DNA of 38,780 nt, from positions 1-38,780 of the forward strand of contig CALCGQ010000304.1 of assembly GCA_937901015.1 (NCBI GenBank), written 5' to 3'. A program made the position numbers and the translations under genes. This DNA is from an uncultured Bacteroidota bacterium. GTDB taxonomy: Bacteria; Bacteroidota; Bacteroidia; Bacteroidales; F082. Under the pieces are notes generated by a model. That model worked only from the letters and a program-made list of their open reading frames with translations. It did no database searches and was not told the DNA's origin. Shown piece by piece: positions 1 to 7,879 of this stretch. Every line of letters begins with the position of its first letter. Position 1 is the first letter of the stretch.

Positions 1-76
1 TCATGTGGAATTTTTGCAAAAGAGAACGGGATTAAGAATAGAATTATAAAGCTATAACGTCATTATTATGATACAA

Positions 77-3000
77 ATGAAAAAAATTCTACTAACAATA
101 ACAGCAATGATGGTTATTGTTTTTGGAGTAGTTGCTCAGGAACGAACGGTATCCGGTATTATAACATCAACGGAAGATAATATGGGCTTACCCGGAGTAT
201 CAATCATTATTAAAGGTACATTGACCGGAACAGTAACCGAAATGGAAGGCGAATATTCCCTTTCTGGTGTTGTTGAGACTGACACTTTGCTTATTAGCTA
301 TATTGGCTATGAACCACAGGAGGTTGTTGTAGGACAACAAAAAGTTATAAACATAGCAATGGAAGTGTCTGTAAACCAGCTGGGAGAGGTTATTGTTACT
401 GCATTGGGAGTAAAACGTCAACAAAGAGAAATTGGATATTCCACCCAGAAAATAGATGTGGACATTGTAGCCCAATCCAACACTCCCAATGTGCTGGATG
501 CCATAGCAGGAAGATCTGCAGGTGTAAATATTTCACAGGGAGATGGTGTAGATGGAGGATCAACCAGAATAACAATCAGGGGAAACAACAATCTTTCAGG
601 TAATAACCAACCATTAATTGTTGTTGATAATGTTCCCATGGAGAACCCTCCCGGACTAGAAAATATTGGCAGGGGTACCGACTGGGGAAATGCAATTGGA
701 GACATTAATCCATTGGATATTGAAGACTATACAGTGCTTAAAGGTGGAGCAGCTTCTGCCCTTTATGGATCAAGAGGAGCTAATGGCGTAATACTTATAA
801 CAACAAAAAGAGGTAAAGAAAAGAAAGGTATTGGTGTAACTTACAATTTTAGCCATAAAATCATACAGCCCTACCGTTTCCGTGAAGTACAAAATAAATA
901 TGGTCATGGTGGTCCAATTTCACTTACACCTGCTTCTTTTCCAATGAATGGAGACACATTATTATATCCTGGAATTTATAGTACCGACAATTTGATTTTA
1001 AACCAGGAAGGTGAAACATCATCTTCATCCGCTGAATTTGGATATTATGGATCTGCCGTATCATGGGGGCCAAAAATGGAAGGTCAAAAGGTTCAGTGGT
1101 GGGATGGAGAAATGAGAGATTATTCACCACAACCCAATAATTATGAATCTGCATTTCATAATGGATACACTCAAACTCATAATATATCTGCATCCGGAGG
1201 AAGTGACCGTGGTTCCATGCGCGTGTCAATCACACGACAGGATCATGAGGCAATAATTGACAATAGTAACTACGATCGTACAACAATCAACCTTGGAACC
1301 AACTTAAAGATCTCTGATAAGGTAAGGGCCGACATTTCATTATCATATATAAACTATAACCGCCTTAATAGTCCCATACTAGGTGAAGAGGGCAATTCCT
1401 TCAGCAAGGGCTACTTATATTCATGGCCAAGAAGCTATCAGGGAATAGATAGAGAAAATTATGCCAATGAGGACGGTTCAAGAAATCCTCAGGAGGGCTA
1501 TCCATTTTACTATGTTAATCCACATTTGTGGTGGAACTATTACAACAACAATACTACTCAACAAAGAGATAAGTATTTGGGGGCATTAACTCTAACTTAT
1601 GATATAACATCATGGCTGAATTTACTCGGCCGTGTGGGTAGGGATTTTACACTTGAGCAATTTGAAACACGGAACAAACCAACAGATGTAATAGGGTTGA
1701 AGGAAGGCTATTATGGTAAAAGCTTAACCCGAACTTATTCTGATATTTTCGAGGCGTTTTTGACAGCTGAAAAAGAGAATATTTTCAATTCAAAAATTAA
1801 TGTGAAATTAATGGTTGGTACCAGTAGATGGGATTATGATTATTATTGGATGAAGGGCCATTCTGGAACATGGTACTATCCCAATATGTATATGTTTGGC
1901 AATTTTACAGAAACCACATATACCACCGATGAATTTGGCAACACAATTATCGATCGCCCCGGAGACTTGGCAAGCAAAATGGTAACCCAAGATACCCTGA
2001 ACAGGGAAAGAAATAACTCTGTTTTCTCTTTTCTAAATTTATCATATGATAATTACCTTTTTGTGGAATTAACTGGTAGAAACGACTGGTCGTCAACCCT
2101 GCCACAAGGAGACAATTCATATTTCTATCCTTCGGTTTCCGTCAGCTTTATTGCATCAGAAGCATTTAGTTTTGAAAATAGATTGCCGTGGATGAATTTT
2201 GTAAAACTACGCGGTGGTATTGCTCAAACAGCTACTGATGCAGAGCCATATCAGCTGGACTTTTATTACAGAACAGGATTTTTTGGAGGACAACAAACCT
2301 CCTCGTTTCCAAACACAATTCCTCCATACAACCTTACACCACAGAGGGTTAATGCATACGAAGCAGGTCTGAATCTGGGATTTTTTGAAAATAGAATAGA
2401 CTTTGATTTTACTTATTATTATACTTACTCCTATTCTCAAATTCTTCCTGGCTTACCCATACCTCAATCTTCGGGAGCCTCCGCTATTACGATAAATGAA
2501 GGAGTGCTTACCAATGAAGGAGTTGAAATCGTACTAAACGCTGTCCCCATCCAAACCCCTAACTTAGTGTTCAAAACAGGTATAAATATCTCCAGAAACA
2601 GGAACCATATCGTTAGTCTTGGTGAGTATGCCGATGTATATCCCCTTGCTGATATTTGGGGACTAAACGGGCCTGCCATGTCTTTACGCGAAGGAGATGA
2701 GTTTGGGACTATCTATGGTTACGATTATGTTTATCATGAAAACGGTCAGCCAATCGTAAACGACGAAGGCACCAAATATCTGATTACCGATACAAGGGTT
2801 CCCATAGGAAATGCTTCTCCTCATTTTATGGGAGGCTGGTATACAGAACTATACTATAAGGGGTTTAGATTAGGAACTCTTATTGATACAAAATGGGGCG
2901 GTGATATTTATGCAGGATCTTATGTTATTAACCTTCAAACCGGACAAAGTCCAGAGACTCTTGTAGAGAGAGAAGGTGGTGGGCTTCCTTATACAGATCC

Positions 3001-3397
3001 CGATGGTAATACAAGGAATATTGGTGTTATACTTGAAGGTGTTCATGAAGATGGATCTCCAAATGATAATGTGGTACATTATTATTATAAATACATGCCA
3101 AATGCCGGTGGGTGGGGTAAAATTATTTCCACTCCTGGAATAGTTGAAAATACATGGGTGAAAATGCGTGAGATCTCTTTATCCTATTCTGTTCCATATA
3201 ATCTAATTCGTAAAACAAAGGTATTCCAGGAGCTGAGACTATCTGTTGTGGGAAGGAACCTGTTTTACATATATACTACTTTGCCTGATAAAATTAATCC
3301 GGAAGGAATTATGGGTTCTGGAAATGCACAAGGTTTTGAATGGGCATCAATGCCGAGTTCCAGATCCATAACTTTTGGTATAACCGCTTCTTTCTAA
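77..3397 (+). CDS. SusC/RagA-family TonB-dependent outer-membrane transporter
   Basis: This is a TonB-linked outer-membrane beta-barrel that would import oligomeric nutrients together with the SusD partner encoded next. A signal peptide ends at about residue 20 (VVAQE). It is followed by a carboxypeptidase-regulatory-like domain (about 24-100, GLPGVSIIIKGT), the SusC linker signature (GEVIVTALGVKRQ), a plug domain (about 110-230, with PLIVVDNVP and GSRGANGVILITTKRG) and a long barrel ending in the aromatic terminus ITFGITASF. The roughly 1,106-residue length is typical of the family. I start it at the ATG giving MKKILLTI. An in-frame ATG three codons earlier (68) is also possible, and neither has a Shine-Dalgarno sequence. 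No Bacteroidota promoter is visible in the short upstream stretch. The susD gene follows after 37-46 bp, so the two are probably co-transcribed. The substrate cannot be read from sequence; the PNGase F-like gene downstream hints at glycoprotein-derived material. Confidence 0.96.
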   Translation: MKKILLTITAMMVIVFGVVAQERTVSGIITSTEDNMGLPGVSIIIKGTLTGTVTEMEGEYSLSGVVETDTLLISYIGYEPQEVVVGQQKVINIAMEVSVNQLGEVIVTALGVKRQQREIGYSTQKIDVDIVAQSNTPNVLDAIAGRSAGVNISQGDGVDGGSTRITIRGNNNLSGNNQPLIVVDNVPMENPPGLENIGRGTDWGNAIGDINPLDIEDYTVLKGGAASALYGSRGANGVILITTKRGKEKKGIGVTYNFSHKIIQPYRFREVQNKYGHGGPISLTPASFPMNGDTLLYPGIYSTDNLILNQEGETSSSSAEFGYYGSAVSWGPKMEGQKVQWWDGEMRDYSPQPNNYESAFHNGYTQTHNISASGGSDRGSMRVSITRQDHEAIIDNSNYDRTTINLGTNLKISDKVRADISLSYINYNRLNSPILGEEGNSFSKGYLYSWPRSYQGIDRENYANEDGSRNPQEGYPFYYVNPHLWWNYYNNNTTQQRDKYLGALTLTYDITSWLNLLGRVGRDFTLEQFETRNKPTDVIGLKEGYYGKSLTRTYSDIFEAFLTAEKENIFNSKINVKLMVGTSRWDYDYYWMKGHSGTWYYPNMYMFGNFTETTYTTDEFGNTIIDRPGDLASKMVTQDTLNRERNNSVFSFLNLSYDNYLFVELTGRNDWSSTLPQGDNSYFYPSVSVSFIASEAFSFENRLPWMNFVKLRGGIAQTATDAEPYQLDFYYRTGFFGGQQTSSFPNTIPPYNLTPQRVNAYEAGLNLGFFENRIDFDFTYYYTYSYSQILPGLPIPQSSGASAITINEGVLTNEGVEIVLNAVPIQTPNLVFKTGINISRNRNHIVSLGEYADVYPLADIWGLNGPAMSLREGDEFGTIYGYDYVYHENGQPIVNDEGTKYLITDTRVPIGNASPHFMGGWYTELYYKGFRLGTLIDTKWGGDIYAGSYVINLQTGQSPETLVEREGGGLPYTDPDGNTRNIGVILEGVHEDGSPNDNVVHYYYKYMPNAGGWGKIISTPGIVENTWVKMREISLSYSVPYNLIRKTKVFQELRLSVVGRNLFYIYTTLPDKINPEGIMGSGNAQGFEWASMPSSRSITFGITASF

Positions 3398-3443
3398 TTT
3401 TATAATTATCAATCTGCAGTTAAAAACAGTAAAAATGCATAAT

Positions 3444-5075
3444 ATGAAATCATCACTACCATATATAATTTGCGTGTTTATTCTATCACTATTCTTTGCT
3501 TCATGTACGAAGGATTTCGATGAAATAAATACTAATCCCCATGGTTTTACAACTGCCAGTGATGGATCGCTTTTTAATGGTGTAATCCAATCGCTGGTAT
3601 TAAGTGGAAATGAACAATTCTATATAAATAATGAAATATTATATAAACAAACTCAGCTTGCTTCTTTAACAAGGGAAGCCTGGGGAAACTTTACCCTTGG
3701 TACCGAAAGTATGTGGGGCGATTATTATCATACCCTCTCTGCCATTCGTGAACTTGAGAAAAGGTTCGATGAACTACCTCCATCTGGTGAAAGAGATAAT
3801 ATGAGAGCCATGTTAAAAGTTGCTCTCGCCTACAAAACATTTAAGATGACGGATATTTTTGGCGATATGCCTTTTTCATATGCAGGATATGGTTTTAAGG
3901 ATTTGGAATATCTCCGACCTAAATTTGACTCACAGGAATACATTTATAAGTACTTATTAGATGAACTAAAATGGTGTGACGAAAACATTGATATCAACGC
4001 CGTTACTGAACAACCTTTTCCTACCTTTTCCGCATTCGACCCCTTATTTAGAGGTTCCGACCAAATGTTAAACTGGCAAAAACTTGCAAACTCTCTAAGG
4101 CTAAGATATGCATTGCGAATGAGTGAAAAAGAACCAGAGCTTGCTGGAGAAATTATTAGAGAGATTGTTGAAAACATCAGACCTCTATTTACAGGATATA
4201 ATTTGCAGGGCTATATTGGCGAAAGTGCATGTATCTGGCCATCACAAATGGGATTTAAAAACGAAAGCCTTAACTGGTCGTTCAGAGAACATAAAAACCT
4301 TCGTATGGGTTCTAATATATGGCACCAGCTTTCCTCTCATGATAGTATTGATGGCAGTGGAATTTTTGATCCAAGAGCATATGTCTTTTTTGAAGGAAAT
4401 AATCTTAACCAGTGGGTAGCTTACCCTCAAATACCCCAAATAAACACGCCTCCATCTGGTGGGATACCATATGATTCACATCGCGATCAGGTTGGAGCAT
4501 TCGGCATAAAAGGTGATGATTGTATTTATTCACCATTTAATTATTTTACTGTCAGAGATGAGGATTTTATGCCAATCCCTATAATTACTGGTGCTGAAGT
4601 TCATTTCATACTGGCTGAGGCATATTTTAGAGGTATTGGACTTCCTCTTGACCCAGATCAGGGAGAAACTGAATATTTGAATGGCCTTAGTTCCTCTGTT
4701 GATTGGTGGATGGAAACTGCCAGCAAATCTAAGCTACCATTGTCAGGTATTGCATTTCCTGATAAGATACAAATACCATCGGGTTTAGGTCCTTTTTCCG
4801 TACAAAATGTATTTGGATTATGGAATGTAACAACGGATGAAGAAAAGCTTGCTTTTATATATACTCAGCGTTGGCTGGATGCATTCAGGCAACCTTGGGA
4901 AGCATATGCTTTGGCTCGAAGAACAAAAATGACTCCACGAGTAGGTGATCAAATCAATCATTACAGAATGCCCTACCCTCCTTCTGAAGTAGAGTATAAC
5001 TCAGTGAACTGGACCGAAGCAATTACAAATCAAGGAGGTGATTCACCGGAAATTAAAATATGGTGGATACCTTAA
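3444..5075 (+). CDS. SusD/RagB-family nutrient-binding outer-membrane lipoprotein
   Basis: This is the surface lipoprotein lid of a SusCD transporter. The N-terminus is a lipoprotein signal (FFASC) followed at once by TKDFDE, an acidic stretch like the Bacteroidota surface-export signal. The segment DEINTNPHGF is typical of the SusD_2-type subfamily. The alpha-helical TPR-like body contains the usual conserved elements, such as WQKLANSLRLRYALRMS near residue 215, HFILAEAYFRG near 390 and the C-terminal KIWWIP. The length of about 543 residues fits. I prefer the ATG giving MKSSLPYI; an in-frame ATG three codons upstream (3435) is also possible. It sits directly downstream of susC, which confirms the pairing. 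The ligand is unknown. Confidence 0.95.
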   Translation: MKSSLPYIICVFILSLFFASCTKDFDEINTNPHGFTTASDGSLFNGVIQSLVLSGNEQFYINNEILYKQTQLASLTREAWGNFTLGTESMWGDYYHTLSAIRELEKRFDELPPSGERDNMRAMLKVALAYKTFKMTDIFGDMPFSYAGYGFKDLEYLRPKFDSQEYIYKYLLDELKWCDENIDINAVTEQPFPTFSAFDPLFRGSDQMLNWQKLANSLRLRYALRMSEKEPELAGEIIREIVENIRPLFTGYNLQGYIGESACIWPSQMGFKNESLNWSFREHKNLRMGSNIWHQLSSHDSIDGSGIFDPRAYVFFEGNNLNQWVAYPQIPQINTPPSGGIPYDSHRDQVGAFGIKGDDCIYSPFNYFTVRDEDFMPIPIITGAEVHFILAEAYFRGIGLPLDPDQGETEYLNGLSSSVDWWMETASKSKLPLSGIAFPDKIQIPSGLGPFSVQNVFGLWNVTTDEEKLAFIYTQRWLDAFRQPWEAYALARRTKMTPRVGDQINHYRMPYPPSEVEYNSVNWTEAITNQGGDSPEIKIWWIP

Positions 5076-5122
5076 GAAATTAAAAAAATGAGATAAAATA
5101 ATATGTACTAAACTACAAAATC

Positions 5123-7645
5123 ATGAAAAAAGTCTACAAAGTATTCTGGCTTACGCTGTTAGTTTTATTTTTCTTGCAGCCTTTATTTTTAATCTCCCAA
5201 TCAAATCAATATCTGCATTTTGACATGGAAGATGATTATGTTATTCTAAATGAAGCAGGGCAATATATTCCTGGTGGTACCGAATTATCTATTACAGGTT
5301 GGTTTTATTGCGATGAATTATCCTATGGACAAGGTTATATGGGATTCAGATCTGGATCAGGAAACGGTGAGTTTTATATGATTCAGTTAAATAATGGTGT
5401 GATGGAGTGTAGGTTAAAAACCACCACAGGACTCCATGAATATGTAGGACCGGCGGGTACTGCAATTCCACAAATATGGCAGCATTTTGCTTGGGTATAT
5501 GATGGCAGTGCAGTGTTGTTATATGTTAATGGTGTACTTAATGGTAGCTCACCAGCATCAGGTGTATTTTCAAGCTCTGATGTACCTTTTGGAATAGGAA
5601 AAAGCTTACTCGGCGGATTTAATTTTGTTTACGGTGGCCGTGTTGATGAAGTTAGTGTTTGGGATAAAGGATTATCACAAAGCGAAATACAAGATATGAT
5701 CGATAATGAGCTTACAGGAACCGAAGATAATTTGCAACTGTACTATAAATTTAATCAGGGTGAACCTGGTGGTAATAATACATCTATCACACATCTTATT
5801 TCTGAAACTGGAAGTGGTGAACGTGATGGTGAGTTGATGAATTTCGCTTTAACCGGAACAACTTCCAATTTTAACGGTACTCTTGATCCTGGATATCAGG
5901 CCATATCTTTTCCACAAATACCTCATCACCTTACAACAGATGCTCCATTTGAACTAGAGGCAACAGCAACATCAGGTCTTGAGGTCCTTTTTGAAGTAAT
6001 ATCTGGCCCTGCTACTGTTGATGGTAACACATTAACTCTAACTGGTGTGGAAGGAGAAGTTATTATTGAAGCCACACAACCTGGTAACGGAACTTATGAT
6101 CCGGCTGCCCCTGTACAAAATAGTTTTCTCGTAATTGATCCAGCTAATCATGTTCCGGATATTGATGCTCGTAATCCTTTAGCCGGAGATGTATTGGTTC
6201 CCGAGCTTGGATATATCCAGCTAGCCACAGTTGCCACAATAGATTATCCTGATTTATTTTGGGTTACAGATGTAAGATTTGCTGTTAATGGTCAAATCCT
6301 TGATCCTACTGATTGGGGCGATGGTTATTTTTCAGGATGGTGGCCTGTACCTTCCTATGGAGACTATGCAATAACTATTACTGCCACAAATAATTATGGC
6401 TATACAGCAACCGAAGTTGTTAATATAAGTGTTGTTAGTGATGTTAGTGATATTGAAGTACTTGCCGTTGATGATGTATGGCTAAAACCTGATAATCCTT
6501 CGGAAGTTGTTGATGCCGAGTTACCTAGTTATATGGGTGCCTTTGGTCAAATAGTAGCCACACTTGAAGTTACCTGCCCAACAGGTGGTTGCGGTGAGTG
6601 GGACAGGGTTGCAAGTATTGATGCCAGAGGTTATGATGGAAAATGGGTGGAAATCATCAGATACATTACCCCTTATGGAGTGGCATGCTCACATACAATC
6701 GACTTAACAGATTATATGTCGATACTACAAGGAAAGGTTTCTTTCAGATTAAATTGTAGCACACTTGATAATGGATTTTTATATGACCTTAAATTTAACT
6801 TTAACGAAGGTTCTCCTCAATATAATTATAGTTTGATTGATGTGGTGTGGTGGGATACCTACCAATTTGGTGATTATGCAAATTTGCAGCCCGTAGAAGA
6901 GGTTAATCATACATTCGCAGAAAACGCAGAAGCTGCAACATTAAAACTAGTATCTACTGGTCATGGTTGGGGTAACCTAAACACAGGGAATGCTGCTGAG
7001 TTTTATAATGCAACTCATCATGTATGGATAAATGGAGAAGAGACTTTTGAACAACATAACTGGATGGATTGTAATCCTAACCCAGACGCATGCCAACCTC
7101 AGAATGGTACCTGGTATCATGACCGTGCAGGATGGTGCCCTGGAGCCATTGCTCCTTGGTTCGATTATGATATTACGGAATATGTATCCGATGAAACATT
7201 GGGGCTTGATTATGTATTCTATGAAGGATATGTTGACCTATGTCATCCAAATCATCCAGATTGTATTACTGGCGTTACTTGTTCTGATTGTGATGATGGT
7301 TTTAACCCACATTTGATTGTGGCCTGTAACCTTGTTTCATTCTCAGACATGCCTCTTGATGGGGGTGAAATCGTTTCAATCGACGATACTTATTACGACC
7401 TTGGATCGTATATTTCGCTGTTCCCAAATCCGTCCGATGGAATGCTAAATCTTGAATTCCATGGTGATCCTTCTTTTGATAAAGCCGGTGTTAGCATAAC
7501 AAATATTGCTGGAAATGTAATTAATCAGTTTGACTGGAATGGTGAGTCAAAAGCATTAGACCTGAGTAGTCTTTCAAAAGGATTGTATTTCGTAAATATA
7601 AAAGTAAATGACTTTACCGAAGTCAAAAAAATTGTGATTCAATAA
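5123..7645 (+). CDS. Secreted LamG + PNGase F-like protein with T9SS sorting domain
   Basis: This is probably a secreted peptide-N-glycosidase F-type enzyme or glycan-binding relative acting on N-linked glycoproteins. After a signal peptide (about 1-26) comes a LamG/concanavalin-like domain (about 28-225, with the WQHFAWVYDG and RVDEVSVWDKGLS signatures). An Ig-like stretch follows (about 270-440). The two PNGase F domains span about 460-740 and a T9SS sorting domain (SLFPNPSDGMLNLEF) closes the protein. Comparison from memory with Elizabethkingia PNGase F aligns CPTGGCGEWDR (C485-R495), so D494 matches catalytic D60. NAAEFYN puts E626 at E206, and DRAGWCPG is also shared. The E118 position appears to be Ser546 (RLNCST). 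Retention of D60 and E206 suggests activity, but this is untested. It lies 47 bp after susD, so it belongs to the same transcription unit, and a strong hairpin terminator follows. Confidence 0.9.
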   Translation: MKKVYKVFWLTLLVLFFLQPLFLISQSNQYLHFDMEDDYVILNEAGQYIPGGTELSITGWFYCDELSYGQGYMGFRSGSGNGEFYMIQLNNGVMECRLKTTTGLHEYVGPAGTAIPQIWQHFAWVYDGSAVLLYVNGVLNGSSPASGVFSSSDVPFGIGKSLLGGFNFVYGGRVDEVSVWDKGLSQSEIQDMIDNELTGTEDNLQLYYKFNQGEPGGNNTSITHLISETGSGERDGELMNFALTGTTSNFNGTLDPGYQAISFPQIPHHLTTDAPFELEATATSGLEVLFEVISGPATVDGNTLTLTGVEGEVIIEATQPGNGTYDPAAPVQNSFLVIDPANHVPDIDARNPLAGDVLVPELGYIQLATVATIDYPDLFWVTDVRFAVNGQILDPTDWGDGYFSGWWPVPSYGDYAITITATNNYGYTATEVVNISVVSDVSDIEVLAVDDVWLKPDNPSEVVDAELPSYMGAFGQIVATLEVTCPTGGCGEWDRVASIDARGYDGKWVEIIRYITPYGVACSHTIDLTDYMSILQGKVSFRLNCSTLDNGFLYDLKFNFNEGSPQYNYSLIDVVWWDTYQFGDYANLQPVEEVNHTFAENAEAATLKLVSTGHGWGNLNTGNAAEFYNATHHVWINGEETFEQHNWMDCNPNPDACQPQNGTWYHDRAGWCPGAIAPWFDYDITEYVSDETLGLDYVFYEGYVDLCHPNHPDCITGVTCSDCDDGFNPHLIVACNLVSFSDMPLDGGEIVSIDDTYYDLGSYISLFPNPSDGMLNLEFHGDPSFDKAGVSITNIAGNVINQFDWNGESKALDLSSLSKGLYFVNIKVNDFTEVKKIVIQ

Positions 7646-7657
7646 GATAATAATTGC

Positions 7658-7713
7658 AAAAACAAGGTCAATGATAGGAGTGTTTCATTCCTTTCTTGGC
7701 CTTGTTTTCTTTT
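7658..7713 (+). terminator. Rho-independent terminator after the SusCD/PNGase operon
   Basis: The 13-base arm AAAACAAGGTCAA (7659-7671) pairs with TTGGCCTTGTTTT (7696-7708), including one G-U pair, across a 24-base loop. A T-rich tract (TTTTCTTTT) overlaps and follows the 3' arm. It lies 13 bp after the stop of the PNGase F-like gene, which is where an operon end is expected. Confidence 0.75.
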
Positions 7714-7801
7714 GTGACAAATTAGAATTACTGTCACCAAGTAAAATCAGTATCCCCTTAAAAATATCATACGAAATATAATCTAGAGATATTACATTAT
7801 G

Positions 7802-7829
7802 ATAAATTATGGTGCCTCACATAATTTAT
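7802..7829. promoter_or_regulatory. Perfect 10-bp inverted repeat upstream of a promoter (operator-like)
   Basis: The arms ATAAATTATG (7802-7811) and CATAATTTAT (7820-7829) are exact reverse complements around an 8-base centre, GTGCCTCA. The dyad ends 9 bp before a TATATTTG -7 element and so covers the -33 region, where a regulator would block or recruit polymerase. It could instead be a hairpin in read-through RNA. No T-tract follows directly, so a terminator is less likely. Confidence 0.45.
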
Positions 7830-7838
7830 TGGTTTTCT

Positions 7839-7846
7839 TATATTTG
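7839..7846 (+). promoter_or_regulatory. Bacteroidota -7 element (TATATTTG) for the propeller-repeat gene
   Basis: TATATTTG matches the Bacteroidota primary-sigma -7 consensus TAnnTTTG and lies 33 bp before the ATG at 7880. No clear TTG is found at the -33 spacing; that region is occupied by the inverted repeat. This would fit a promoter that needs an activator (inference). Confidence 0.45.
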
Positions 7847-7879
7847 TTATGTTTTTTGTACCCCCTACAATTATAAATT

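Noticed and set aside
1-57. Possible 3' end of an upstream gene at the left edge (two frames end with stops at 49 and 57)
   Set aside because: Either frame gives only 15-18 codons and neither shows a recognisable protein end, so coding cannot be told from spacer.
4123-4419. 98-codon + strand frame within susD
   Set aside because: It lies in another frame of a well-conserved SusD body and shows no protein-like pattern.
7032-7316. 94-codon + strand frame within the PNGase F-like gene
   Set aside because: It is out of frame with the conserved DRAGWCPG region, which is clearly the coding frame.
7714-7737. GTGACA/TGTCAC inverted repeat as a CRP/FNR-type site
   Set aside because: The arms are 12 bp apart, which does not fit the CRP/FNR half-site spacing, and it is far from the promoter.
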